A stretch of DNA of 64,000 nt, taken from the NCBI GenBank assembly GCA_020205615.1, contig CM035165.1, positions 25,400,950 to 25,464,949 on the forward strand. Reading direction: 5' to 3'. Positions 12,151-23,815 of this stretch are shown here, piece after piece; within the stretch, counting starts at the first letter, position 1, and the number at the start of each line of letters is the position of its first letter. This DNA is from Panax quinquefolius (lineage: Eukaryota > Streptophyta > Magnoliopsida > Apiales > Araliaceae). Both the position numbers and the translations under genes were made by a program. The notes under the pieces were generated by a model. That model was given only the letters and a program-made list of their open reading frames with translations, was not told the DNA's origin and made no database searches.

Positions 12151-13172
12151 ATTCTATTATACTCAGTTGGTTAAAGTTTTGGCTTCTATACTCACATGAA
12201 ATTAGTGGAATATCCTTGATATTTGCGCTTCATCTAGTATCTTTTCATGGAAATATTCTTCTGAGCATTCTTGAATTTTACTTCACAAAGCAGTATCATG
12301 TTGACAATTTGGACGTTATTGAGTTCAGGATAAATTAACTTATAAATCTTTAAAATTTATTCGTGAACTTGTTTTATTGAATTGTTATCATCCTTATACT
12401 TATATTATGTTGAAAGTCATATTTGGCTTACGTGCATAGATGGACTTGGTATGATTATGACCGTGGATTATTCGGCAGATAATCATGACCGTAATGTGAT
12501 TTAATGATGTGGTAAAAGTCCTCATTGGCCTCGTAGTTCATTGGTGGACGGTTGTTGGTATGATTATGACCCGTGGATTATTCTATAGTCATGACCATTG
12601 ATGATTACATGAATATCCTCGCCGTGGAGCAGGATGATTCGATTTTAATTATTGTCGAGTCTCACGATAAAGTTGATGAAAAACTTTTTAAATCATAGAA
12701 GATAGTAGATTTTATTCTCTACTTGACTCTTCTAATGGATCGCTTGTTCTACCGCAGCTTAAACTTGATGTTTATTATATTTTATCGCTTAACATCGTTG
12801 AAGGCTAATGATAATTTATTCTCGCATTATCTTAGTCATAATATTTTTCATCGGGATAGTTGAGCTCACCCTTTCTTTCACCCGTTCTCTTCGTGAAATG
12901 AGAACGTAATGGGATTAGTCTGGGAAATGAGTGATGATCCTAGATGTTGCATTAGTAGTCCTCACTATTCTGTGAAATAGTGTGATAATAAATGTAATGA
13001 GGACTCCATTGAGTGTAGATATTTTATAGATGAAAATATTTGTATTAAAACTCATAGCCTATGTTTTGTCGTATTTTACACGACTGTTGTATAATTAAGT
13101 TGTATTTATATTCAAGACTTGTATCCGGCGACTCAAGATGGGTGATGTATACCGCTTTTGGGGAGTCACAGT

Positions 13173-13184
13173 TGGTATCAAAGC
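13173..13184 (+). other. Primer-binding site, initiator-Met tRNA type
   Basis: TGGTATCAAAGC starts 2 bp after the LTR end; it differs from the plant consensus TGGTATCAGAGC at one base. Confidence 0.85.
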
Positions 13185-13354
13185 TTAGGATATGATCCTC
13201 GGCCGAGATGTGAGACAAGAACTAGGAGGGGAGAGACGGGAATTCTTTCCTAGTATGACCTACCTAAGTTTATTTGGTATTTAATTGGCTCACAAAGTAT
13301 ATGGATAATATGTGATATGTTAATTAACCCTTATTTTGTGGCAGTATTTGAAAA

Positions 13355-14465
13355 TGGCATCCGAAAATGTTGGGATAAGCAATGAAGTACATGATACCGT
13401 TGAGTCACCAACGATCAATATCCAAGATAATGTGCAACAGAAAGACAATAATCCTCATGTAAACAATAACACCGATGAAATGATGAATGACGGGATGTTC
13501 AGAGGCTTTATGCAATTCATGCAACATCAAAAGAGAGAGACTCTGCTCATAATGCAGTGGAAACAATGGCAACTAACTAATCTGGCCGGTCACCGCCGCT
13601 AAGCGCTTCAAGGAGTCGGGACCACCGGAGTTTTTGGGAAAGCCGTAACCACTTAAGGCGAGACGTGGTTAAAGCAGATCACCAAGATATTTGATGTCTT
13701 GGGATGCCCCAAGGAGCAAAAGGTTCCCTTTGCCACCTTTATGTTGCATGAAGAAGCAGATTATTGGTGGAATCAGAAACATACCCACCGACGACTCAAG
13801 ATGTCTTGGGAGAAGTTCCAAGAGCTATTCAAAGACATGTACTTTCCCGAAAGTATTCGTCACATGAAGAAGGTGGAGTTTATCAAGTTGGAACAAAACA
13901 ATATGACCGTGTCGCAGTACGAGGCTAAGTTTACCGAGTTATCCCGATTTGCATCCCATTTAGTCGATAATGAGGAGCGAATGACGCGAATGTTTCTAAG
14001 AGGTTTGAAACCCGATATACGTCAATACCTCATTTCTCATAAACTTTGTTTATATTCAGATGTTGTGAATAGGGCTCAGTTATTGGAGCGCAATAATGAG
14101 TCAACACAACCAAAAGGCAATAACCATCAACATGATAATAATCGATCGGTGGCAACGAACCATCTGAACAATAATAACCATCGGGGAAATTATCACGCCA
14201 AGAATGGTAACCACTTGATGGTAATCATGGCCAAGATAATAGAAGTGGAAATTTCAAGAAGAGAAGGTTCAATAATGATGGAAAGATAACAAAGACCAAA
14301 GACTGTTAAGGAAGGAGAACGACCACCGATCGATGCTTCAAATGCGAGGGAAGGACATATCACCAAATGCATGGATGCGTACCCAAAGCATGTTACAATT
14401 GTGGAAAAGAAGGACACCTAGCCCATTTTGTTGCGTGCACCAAAGTCAAGTCCAGGTTGGGATAG
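13355..14465 (+). pseudogene. gag: Ty3/gypsy Gag, frameshifted
   Basis: Gag is the structural protein that packages element RNA. The ATG at 13355 opens MASENVGISNEV. An asparagine-rich N-terminus runs to 13602, where a frameshift occurs. The retrotransposon gag domain then continues at about 13620-14290, with TWLKQITKIFDVLGCP, KVPFATFMLHEEADYWW, YFPESIRHMKKVEF, MTVSQYEAKFTELSRFASHL and MTRMFLRGLKPDIRQYL, all conserved in plant gypsy Gag. At 14330-14440 two zinc knuckles are recognisable; the first is frameshifted (CFKC then a frame change) and the second reads CYNCGKEGHLAHF without its last Cys in place. It is not translatable as one product. Confidence 0.85.
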
Positions 14466-14599
14466 TGATGCCAAAGGGTGTCCCCTGCATAAGCCAAAGC
14501 CGATGAGTTTAAGAGAGAGCATTTTATTTTTGACGAGGAACCTGAATAAAATTATCATGGGTAAGTTAATTATAAACACTCATCATAAGTCTATACCGT

Positions 14600-14872
14600 G
14601 TTAGATACACCGGTTCTACATGACCTCTTTATTTCTCCTAGTTGTGTTCAATGTTTGAATTTAACTCCGAGAAGTTAGATTTTGATTTATCTATTGAAAC
14701 TCAGTTGGGAGAAACCTTCGTTACATCTACTATTTATAAATCTTGTTTAATTCAAATCAACACTTTCACGTTACCTGTCGATCTTATCTCTTTGAAAATA
14801 CTTGCCTTTGATGCGATTTTAGGAATCGATTGGTTAACTACTCATCATGCTTTTCTTTTCGAAGGTTATTAG
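14600..14872 (+). pseudogene. Aspartic protease remnant
   Basis: The retropepsin region follows gag. The active-site block expected as D-S/T-G-A-x-H-S-F-I-S reads LDTPVLHDLFISPS, so the catalytic Gly is lost. Downstream FNSEKLDFDLSIETQLGE, LPVDLISLKILAFDAILGID and WLTTHHA match the C-terminal half of gypsy proteases. No downstream enzyme is fused in frame. Confidence 0.75.
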
Positions 14873-15486
14873 TCATATTCCTAACCAACCTTTATGCTAA
14901 TCCAAGCAACCAAACCACTAAAGTCAATCATTGTCATATCAAGCCATAAGTAAAGAGCCCCTATCCTTTCGTTGTTGTCTTCTCTTGTGTGAAATGCTCA
15001 AGCCGGACTTTTCGTAGAGGGACGCCGTGAATGACGATGGCAAGTTGATAGGTATCAATGTGACGTACTATCCAAGTCTTGGATGAGAGTCACAGTTTTG
15101 AATGATAATTATATTGTTAATAAATTTCTTGACGTATTCTTGAAGACTTCTTAGCCTACCCCTAGAGCGTGAAATTGAATTTTTTATTGACCCCAGTACA
15201 AAACCCATTTCTAAAACCCTCAAATATTTTCTTCACCTAAAACGAACGTAACATGTGCCAAAGACGTTGGCTCGAGCTGTTGAAGATTACGATCGTACCA
15301 TTCAATATCATCGTGAAAAAAGTGAACGTGGTAGCTGACGCGTTGAGTAGAAGAACGTATGTGTTTATAAGTGCGAATATACGAACCCCCGTGAAGTTAA
15401 CGAATATACGAGTAGAATCGACTTTAATCGATAAAGTTAAAGCCGCTCAAGCTACACACTCGGAGCTAATGAATGTGAAGAATTAA
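14873..15486 (+). pseudogene. pol: Internally deleted pol: RT start joined to RNase H end and integrase start
   Basis: The RT linker is visible at 15125-15215 (LPLEREIEFFID, STKPISKTL, as in gypsy RT starts). The RT core is missing. After a short join the end of RNase H appears (YDRTIQYHRG-like, then NVVADALSRR at about 15320-15350) and then the start of integrase (LTNIRVESTLIDKVKAAQAT). The same joins occur in element 2 at 30170-30600. Confidence 0.8.
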
Positions 15487-15534
15487 GAAGGTTCAAGAGG
15501 GCGTTATTCTAGAAGCAAGATCGACGAAGAGAGG

Positions 15535-15886
15535 AAATCTTAACCCTCGATATAATTGGCCCATTTGAAATCCTCGATGAAGTAGGAACTGTGGCCTATA
15601 GATTCGTTTTACCGCCAAGTATGTTGTGTGTTCAGAATATTTTTTTTACGTATCGAGGTTACGTAAATATGTGGACGACCAGAAACGCATTATTAAATTA
15701 GAACTAAACGATGTAGCAGAAGATTTAACGTATGAGGAGATACGTGTTAAAATCTTGGATAAGAAGGATCGTATTCAACACTCAAAGGTTTTACCTCAAG
15801 AATTAGAATCTGAAATGAAGTCAAGGTATCCTCACCTCTTCAGCATACCAGGTACGTACGTAAATTTCGAGGGCAAAATTCCATAA
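15535..15886 (+). pseudogene. pol: C-terminal pol tail (integrase C-terminus/chromodomain-side remnant)
   Basis: After the integrase core deletion the frame resumes with IGPFEILDEVGTVAYR-like residues, VSRLRKYVDD, ELNDVAEDLTYEEIRVKILD and ELESEMKSRYPHLF, ending at 15886 just before the polypurine tract. This is the usual end of chromovirus-type gypsy Pol. Whether a chromodomain fold remains is doubtful because the tail is shortened. Confidence 0.75.
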
Positions 15887-15897
15887 GGAGGGGAGAT
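15885..15897 (+). other. Polypurine tract
   Basis: AAGGAGGGGAGAT directly precedes the 3' LTR; identical tracts are at 30974-30986, 39344-39356 and 43582-43594. Confidence 0.9.
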
Positions 15898-18803
15898 TGT
15901 GAGACCCCAGATTTTATGAATAAATATTTAATTTTCTCGAAATAATTTTTGAATATTATGGTGTGGATTTGATATAATGTTATAGTTGTGGATAATATTT
16001 ATAAATTTTGCAAAGTAAGCAAGTGGTTATATAATATTCAATTGGTCGGGGAATATTCGTTTTAACATGGAATATTGTATGACGGCACAATCATTGGTTG
16101 ACCCCACAACGGAAGTATTGTCGTAGTTAGAAAACGACAAAATTATCTTTCTATAAAAATAACAGCGGAGGTGTTACCGTTAAAACCGTTGAACTACCCA
16201 AGTAGTAAAAGTATAGTAATACGCTGTGGTCGCATAAGAGTAACACCTGTATTGATTATTGATGCTTACGTGAGAAGTCACTCGCTTATACTCAATTATT
16301 GCTACAAAGAATTGTCGATCATATCTCTCATATTATTGATTCAATTATTGTTACAGTATCACCTGATTAATATGTTATATTATTAAATCAAAATTGAGAC
16401 GACAAAGTTATTCATATTATTATTTACAATATTGACAGTGTCTAGAAGTTATGTCAAGGAGAGGTTTGGTCACCTAATTGCACGCCAATAAGGAGAAATC
16501 CTTATCGGAAAGCCCCCTATTTCCTGGGAACGACCTGGTTGTTAAATATTGTGAATTATAATATTAATGATGACTAAGTTCGTGTTAATTAAAGTTGAAT
16601 TTTATAGTTCCATTGTGTTGAAATTGACATTTGTTTCGATAATAATTGATGTCTGGAGGTTATATTGTTCAATCAAGTATTCGGGGCACTTTTTCGTATT
16701 CGAGTACTATTCATTCACGTAAGATATATTTCTTTTCGAGTTACCAAATCATTTTTGGGTACAATATTATTCCATGAGGAGATGTGCTAATTTTTTAGTA
16801 TCGTTGGTTGAAGATATAATATTAAATCAGAGATGTGCTAATTTTTGGTGGAAAGTTTTAATAATAAATCAATATCAATCATGAAAGTTATAATAGTAAA
16901 TTGGTTTAAAGTTTAATAGTAAATCAAGATGGATCGTTGCTTTAAGTTTTAATAGTAAACCAATATGGACCGTCCATTTTAAAGTAAATCAATCTGGACC
17001 GTTCATGAATTAGTTACTATTCAGTCTATTCTCCTATAAATAGAAGCTCATTCCTTCATTATTTCTTACAAATTCACTGAAACTCTAGAGAGAGAAACTA
17101 TAGAGAGAAAAAAGAAAAGTTTTCTGCTACTTCACTACTCCAATATCCAGTTTCTTCAAAGGTAGAGGATATTATTTTTTGTACTCATAAGGGGTATTAT
17201 TTCTTTCGTATTCATGAAGAGAACTTCTGTTATTTCATTCTTTACTATGATGTTGGAATAACCTGTATATGCGAAGTACCGCATACATGGTGAAATTCTT
17301 CTGTTATTCCATTCTTAATATTTTGTTGGAATAACCTGTTTATGCGAAGTACCGCATACATGGTGAAATTCTTCCAATATTTTATTCTTTATTATTCTTT
17401 CAGAATATCCTCATCAGACGTTTACGTTTGACCGGTTCCATTATTTATTATTCGTTTAATATCATGTCTGCGCTTTCATTGGACTTGGTTTCATTATTTA
17501 TTATTCGCTTTAAATATCACATCGTGCGTTTTACGCCGACCGGTTCCATTATTTATTATTTCGTTGGGAATAACTCGTCTCAGCAGTATCTATCGCACGC
17601 ATGGTGAATCCTTCGTTATTCCATTTTTTATTATTCTATTGGAATAACCTGTCTATGTGGATTACCACGCGCATGGTGAATGATCCTTTGTATTCATTCC
17701 TTATTAAACTGTGGAAATGATCTGTTTACGTGGATTACCGCTTGGCGGGTGAAAATCTATTTGCAATTTCATATATTCTATTATACTCGTTGGTTAAAGT
17801 TTTGGCTTCTATACTCCATGAAATTAGTGGAATATCCTCGATATCAAGCGCTTCATCCAAAGATCTTTTCATGGAAATATTCTTCCGAGCATTCTTGAAG
17901 TTTTTACTTCACAAAGCAAAGATCATGTCGACAATTTGGACGTTATTGAGTTCGTGGATAAATTAACTTATAAATCTTTAAAATTTATTCGTGAACTTGT
18001 TTTATGAATTGTTATCATCCTCATACTTATATTATGTTGAAAGTCATCTTTGGCTTACGTGCATGTATAGATGGACTTGGTATGATTATGACCGTGGATT
18101 ATTCGGTATAATCATGACCGTAATATGATTTAATGATGTGGTAAAAGTCCTCATTGGCCCTGTAGTTCATTGGTGGACAGTTGTTGGTATGATTATGACC
18201 AGGATTATTCTAAGATAGTCATGATTATTGATGATTACATGAATATCCTTGGCCTTGGAGCAGGATGATTCAATTTTATTTATTGTCGAGTCTCAAACGA
18301 TAAAGTTGATGAAAACTTTTTAAATCATAGAAGATAGTAGATTTTATTCTCTACTTGACTCTTCTAATGGATTGCTTGTTCCACTACAGTTAAACTTGAT
18401 GTTTATTATATTTTATCAGTTTAACACGGTTGAAGTCTAATGATAATTTATTCTGCATTATCTTAGTCATAATATTTCTTACTGGGCTAGTTGAGCTCAC
18501 CCTTTCTTTCACTGTTCTCTTCAGGAAATGAGAACGTAGCTGGGACTAGTCGGGGAACAGAGTGATGATCCTAGATGGTGCATTAGTAGTCCTCACTATT
18601 CTATGAAATAGTGTTATAATAAATGTAATGAGGACTCCATTAAGTGTGGATATTTTCTAGATGATAATATTTGTATTAAAATTCACAGCCTATGTTTTGT
18701 CGTATTTTACACGACTGTTGTATAATTAAGTTGTATTTGTATTCCATACCTTGTATCTGGCGACTCAAGATGGGTGATGTATACCTATTTTGGGGGCGTC
18801 ACA
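15898..18803 (+). repeat. 3' LTR of gypsy element 1
   Basis: Same modules as the 5' LTR, with scattered substitutions and small indels; the TATA box is at 17035-17042, the donor-like GT at 17162, hairpin array at 17222-17780 and an intact acceptor-like TTCAG ending at 18534. U3 has lost parts of the repeat seen at 11030-11300 (compare 16680-16920). Confidence 0.9.
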
Positions 18804-19415
18804 TCTTTGGCCTGTAGTGCATGGATAATTCGTGAATGTGATACCAATGAATGTACTTGGCCCGTAGTGGATGAATAATTTGATGATGTGGATTATTTAT
18901 TGAGTTATGTTACACCGATAAAATATTGATGATGAACTTTTAAATCATAGAATATTGTAGATATTATGCTCTACTTGACTCTTCAAATGGATTGCTTGTT
19001 CTACTGCAGTTAAACTTATTGTCTATTGTATTCTATCAGTTTTTATACTGTTGAAGGCTAAGGATAATTTATTCTGCATTATCTTAGTCATAATATTCTT
19101 TACTGGGCTAGTTGAGCTCACCATTTTCTTTCATTGTTCTCTTCAGGAAATGAGAATATAGCTGGGACTAGTCGGGGAATTGAGTGATGGTCCAAGCTGG
19201 TGGCTATAGTAGTCCTCACTATTCTATGAAATAGTGTGATAATAAATGTAATGTGCACTTCATTTGAGTTTGGATATTGTCTATGAGACAATATTCGTGT
19301 TAAAACTCTCAGCTACGTTTTTGTCGTATTGAATAAATGAAGTTGTATTTAAATTCTGTACCATTTATTTGGCGACTCAGAATGGGTTATGTATATCTAT
19401 TTTGGGGGCATCACA

Positions 19416-22400
19416 ATGAGTACTTAAATTACTCAACAAATATAACAATTCCATAATAACAACAAAATCAAGAATCATATTATCATCATTCAACAACTGA
19501 GCAATAGTTATGAAATACTTCGAATAAACAAGAATAAATACTTTTCTTTAGTTTAAAACATTTTTAAAACAACATGTTGGTTATTTATACTACGAGGTCA
19601 TAGGACCAAGAACTTTCTTTTACTTTCTTTAAAAAGGTTTCCCGGTATTACAACCGTAAACCGTTATCACTTATATGCACGTCTAGGTGATCAACATATA
19701 GTACTATATGTTATACAACACTCATCTGTTAAACGGTCATGTGTTTAATTTTGACACCTTGTGTGTCAGCCGAAATATTCGACCAAAAAATTTGTTTGTT
19801 CTTCCTCAGGCTTACCTTTGAATCTGTACCAAAACAATTTAGTTTGGATAACTCTACTTAACATCAATAATATTTTAAGAATTCAATATCAAATCTATAA
19901 AATATTTTAACATTTTTCTAGCCGAAACAAATGGCATCGACATCTCTTTACGCAGTTCATGAATATCAAACTTTAAAACTTTAACAGTTTATGTCATAGC
20001 ATTACTTGAATACTTGTACAAATACTAAAAGATTTGCATAATTATAAAATTCACACAATCACACAAGAATTATGCTCACTTGATCTTAAAAATATCATAT
20101 AAGCTTTATAAGAATATAATCAGATGAAGTTAGAAAATTTTCAAAAAGTTTAGCAATACTTGCTTTAAGCGTTTTTTATAATCCTGATGAAAATCGGCCT
20201 TCAAATGTCCTAAACATTTACATTAACCATAACACAACAATTAAGCACATAATTATATTGGTTTATGTTACTTCTACTTATTACTTTTCACACTCGTGTC
20301 GCTAGACTCGGAGTATTTTTCAAGTTTGTTTTTACTTGCTACGGTGTTTCGACGTTCGTACGTTGTATACCTATCTTAGCCTTCACGAATGCCCAAGCGA
20401 CATGTCTTTACATATGCTTAACACGATCATATAATCTTTAATAACACTTTTGATTTAAGTTAATTGTTTTACGTTTACTAATGTTCGCCTTTTATAACTT
20501 GGAACAATTTCTTTTATCATTTCAAATAATGTCACGTTATAAGACAATAAATACCCGACGCCGACCGCGCATCGCACAACAACCCCCAAATTAGACCAAC
20601 ACCAAGCCCAATGCTGCGACTCTTGCTAGCAGCGTTGCGGTGCTAGATCCTTTATTAGCTCAGAGCTGCGGGTCTATCTCGCCAGTTAGCTCAGCGCTGC
20701 GACGCTACCCTACTGCTCCAAAATTTTAGTTTTGCAAATTTTTTTCACCTACTTTATGGCTTCCTAAATTCCTCATCCGACCTTGGAATAAGCCCTTTCT
20801 TAAGCCTACAACTCAATTATACCACAATCTACACTATTCTCATGAAATCTTAATCATTCGAAAATAATAACTTTCTTTAAGTTTCGTTCGAAAGTCGTAC
20901 CAAACTAGGCTTTCGACATTCAATGTCTTTTACTAAATTTTTATCATAACTTTGTTATAACACGATTTTAATCCGTTCCATTTGGAACATTTTCGTATTT
21001 TTCATAGGTATTTTTAATCCGACTTTCCGTAGTTTTATAGGAAATTCAAACTCGTAAATTCTAACACGTAAACACATTCTAGGTCATAAAATTACCATTA
21101 AACACATAACACAGAATAATATTCATAAAATCTCATTTTATTAATAATATTAAATAAAAATTAATTATAAAACGACAAGATTTCTCGATCGTTACATAAG
21201 GAAACTTGCCTTAAGCGGTTGTTATACTTCTACTTTACTTGTCCTTCAAATATCCTACACATTTAAGTTCATATATACATACCAATTAGTCACGTAAAGA
21301 CGAAAACTATGATTTACATTCAATTTAATTCTTATTTCATGTTGTTCGCGTTTTATGATTTAATCAACGCGACCAACTTTTCTTTTATATTTTACACTAA
21401 ATGTATAAAGCAGACAACATGATCCGTCTGCTTTGGGGTGTCTGCTTTAGTAATAAACCTATTGTACTTGATGTCACCACAAATCAGATAGTCTAAACTG
21501 TCTGCTTTGCATGTCTGCATTAGTATAAAACCTACTGCTCCTAAAGCGAAATCAGGTATTTTTTTCGTTATCGATGTACCCATTTAGCAATGTGATAACT
21601 TGACCCTCCGTTATCGAAATGTGTCCGTTCTTGAGCCACATACAAGCTCGTAACATTCTCCACAACTTCCCTTCGACCAAATAATCTTTCTAATTCTCTA
21701 ACTAGCCAAAAAAGGGATCAAAAATCCTTCGTGAGCCTATTTTTCTACACTAAATGACGTATTCAATGTCAAACCTTCAAATTCACATAACTCACTCATC
21801 TTAAGTCGGATTGAGCTCATTCTTGAACCTATGCCTCACTTATCTCATGAACTTTAAAACTCCCTGAAAATTAACATTTTCTGGAAGCGTTAATACCCAT
21901 AAATTTGGCCCGTAATTGTTCCAAGTTAAGGTTTTCATCTTTAACGTCTTTTACTAAAAATTTTGCCATCAATTCGTTATAGCGTATTTTTACTCCATTC
22001 CACTTCGAACTTTTATGTTACCCCCGTAGGTACGTTTCCATATTTTCGGATTTTGATTTGTCCATACGAAAAACCATTTACACTATTCCATTTACAGTCC
22101 TCTAAACAAATATTATTCATCCTTACGCATAGGCTTACTTTTTAGTTTTCGTTCTCTTGACATGCAATTTATCAACATCTTAAAAGGTTATACACTATCA
22201 AAAAAACCTTATAACTCTAAGATCCTTCATGATCTTCCATTAACAACAATAACCACCAACAACTCAAAACAAAGAATAAAATCAAAAGAGATGATGAAGA
22301 AGTTAAGGTTTTTAGGCTTACCTCTTGATGTTCTCTCTTTTTCTTTCATCTTTCTTCCTCCTTGAACAAGGCTTACAAGCTTTTCTTCTTCCTCCTTCTC

Positions 22401-23344
22401 CAATTTGTGGGTCTCTCTTTCTTTCTCTCTTCTCTCAAGCTTTCTTTTACTTAGCAACAAAGGAAATGAAATGCAAAGAAATGATGACTTACTAAAGACT
22501 TAAGGGCTAAAGGAAGTTAAAGGATAGACAAACACTTAATGATTTGTTCGCTAAGACTAAAACTTACTATAAATGCTAAGTTTTCATCCCTCTTTATCCT
22601 CCCTTGGTCCCCTCCTCATTTATGCTCGGTTTCTCCCCCTTGCTCATCCCTTTTTGCTTTTCATTTCTCCCACATGCTAAATTACCCAACATGTGACACA
22701 TGTTTTAACCCTAGGCTCAACCCTAGTCAAGTCATTCTAAACCCTAGGCTCAACCCTAGCCTAGCCTTTTCAAATCCTCGGTTAAACTAAATTTAATTAG
22801 TCATTTAATTTTCTAGTTAGGTTTTCTAACTTTTTATTATGTTTTCGTAACTCGTTTGTTTAGTCAAAAAATCGACTTTTGATTTTCGAAAATCCGATTT
22901 CGCACTCCATCCCCATTTCCTGAACCAACGCTATGTCGTAATTCAAAAAGTCGAAAAAACGAAAAAAGCATTTTTCGTGTGAATAGTGTTTTTACATCTT
23001 TTTTCCGAAAAAACTTTTATTAAAGATTTCATCTCTCCTTTTCAAATAAACGTTGTGACGTAATTTGAAATTTTTAAAAAAGAACGTTTATTAGCGTTTT
23101 TCGCGTTTTATGAAAAAAAAATTAGTTTTTCTCGAAAAATTTTTATTTTCTTCTTACGGATCCTAAACACACATATTCACTCATATAACACATATCTAGG
23201 CCTTATTGCGACCTTAAATCACTTAAAATGGAATATTATTCATAAAATCTATTTTTATTAAATAATATTCATAAAACCTTATTGTTAAGGTAAATTGAAA
23301 TCCTTGATCGTCACAGAAAGGTTCTTTATTGTCAGTTCTATGAC
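19416..23344. repeat. Old repeat B, copy 2, right part, with a duplicated LTR-like unit
   Basis: 19421-20150 matches 2890-3819. Then two diverged direct copies follow, about 20150-21196 and 21199-23315, sharing an ACTTGCYTTAAGCG start and blocks near 20940/21961. Read on the minus strand they begin TGTAACGATC and TGTGACGATC, as gypsy LTRs often do, which suggests minus-strand LTRs, but no PPT or PBS is visible. 22230-22460 is pyrimidine-rich. No gene is visible in 3.9 kb. Confidence 0.5.
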
Positions 23345-23815
23345 AACCCGACTGATATGTCTCCAAATCTTATAGTTTTATTTTGATGATAACAAATTAG
23401 GTAAATAAGTCTAATGGGTAGAATCATCTCTATATGATTAATATATTAAAATGATCTTAATTATCTCATTTATCTTGACCAAAATATTTTTCTAAACTCC
23501 TATTGAATTTTTTTGACCTTGATAAATATAATATCAAGTGTTAAAGAAATTAATTCATAAAGTAAAATTTCCTAAGGTAGGGAGATTCCTATTTCTTTGG
23601 GTAAAAAAAAATTCCAAGTTATATATATATATATATATATAATCCATGTATATATATGTAATATATGTGCATGTGTGTGTTGTGGGTATGTGGTTTGTGT
23701 GTGTTTGCCCATATAAGGTGTGTAAAGGCCAAGACATACAAGCCTTTTTGGAAAATGGGCATATCAGCTATGCCTTGTCCGAAGTGTTGAACAGTTTTTG
23801 AACTAAATAAATAAT
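23345..23815. other. Unassigned segment with TA and GT microsatellites
   Basis: No gene or family match is seen. A TA run at about 23619-23641 and GT-rich DNA at 23660-23705 are the only structures. It ends where a truncated minus-strand LTR begins. Confidence 0.5.

Larger units (their letters stand above)
10252..13170 (+). repeat. 5' LTR of gypsy element 1 (2.9 kb)
   Basis: The LTR holds, in order: a conserved head, U3 with TACTATTCACG-like repeats, a TATA box at 11395-11402, a short leader, a donor-like AAG|GTAGAA (GT 11522), a hairpin-repeat array (11588-12150), GTAGTG-loop hairpins (12410-12640) and a tail ending GGCGACTCAAGATGGGTGAT. The acceptor present in sister LTRs as CTCTTCAG reads CTCTTCGT at about 12887-12894, so the proposed intron would lose its 3' site in this copy. 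Confidence 0.9.
10252..18803 (+). mobile_element. Gypsy element 1, complete but non-autonomous
   Basis: The two LTRs (10252-13170 and 15898-18803) share orientation, start TGTGAG and end GTCACA or GTCAC. The internal region of 2.7 kb begins with a Met-type primer-binding site and ends with a polypurine tract. The candidate target duplication is TCCTT (10247-10251) against TCTTT (18804-18808), one mismatch. Removing the element rejoins an LTR motif (ATATCYTTTGGCCTGTAGTG) seen uninterrupted in other LTRs, which confirms the ends. Coding parts are gag, a damaged protease and fragments of RT, RNase H and integrase; most of pol is missing, so movement would need enzymes supplied by other elements. 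Confidence 0.9.
5674..19415 (+). mobile_element. Solo gypsy LTR split by two nested insertions
   Basis: The LTR begins TGTAAGACCCC at 5674 and ends GGGGGCATCACA at 19415. ATGAG precedes it (5669-5673) and follows it (19416-19420), a perfect 5-bp target duplication, and no internal region follows, so it is a solo LTR. Its own pieces are 5674 to about 6507, about 8854-10251 and 18804-19415, together close to the 2.9 kb of other LTRs here. The first gap is filled by the PMD-carrying TIR element and a small foldback element; the second by gypsy element 1. A candidate splice donor (AAG|GTAAGG, GT at 9357) and acceptor (TTCAG, ending 19146) flank the second insertion. Its body resembles the C-type LTR at 34850. 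Confidence 0.85.

Noticed and set aside
22680..22775. Possible interstitial telomere repeat (AACCCTAG)
   Set aside because: The units are AACCCTAGGCTC, not AACCCTAAA; too few and irregular.
22539..22790. Frame with NPRLNPS repeats
   Set aside because: Short tandem AACCCTAGGCTCAACCCTAG-like repeat; no support for a gene.
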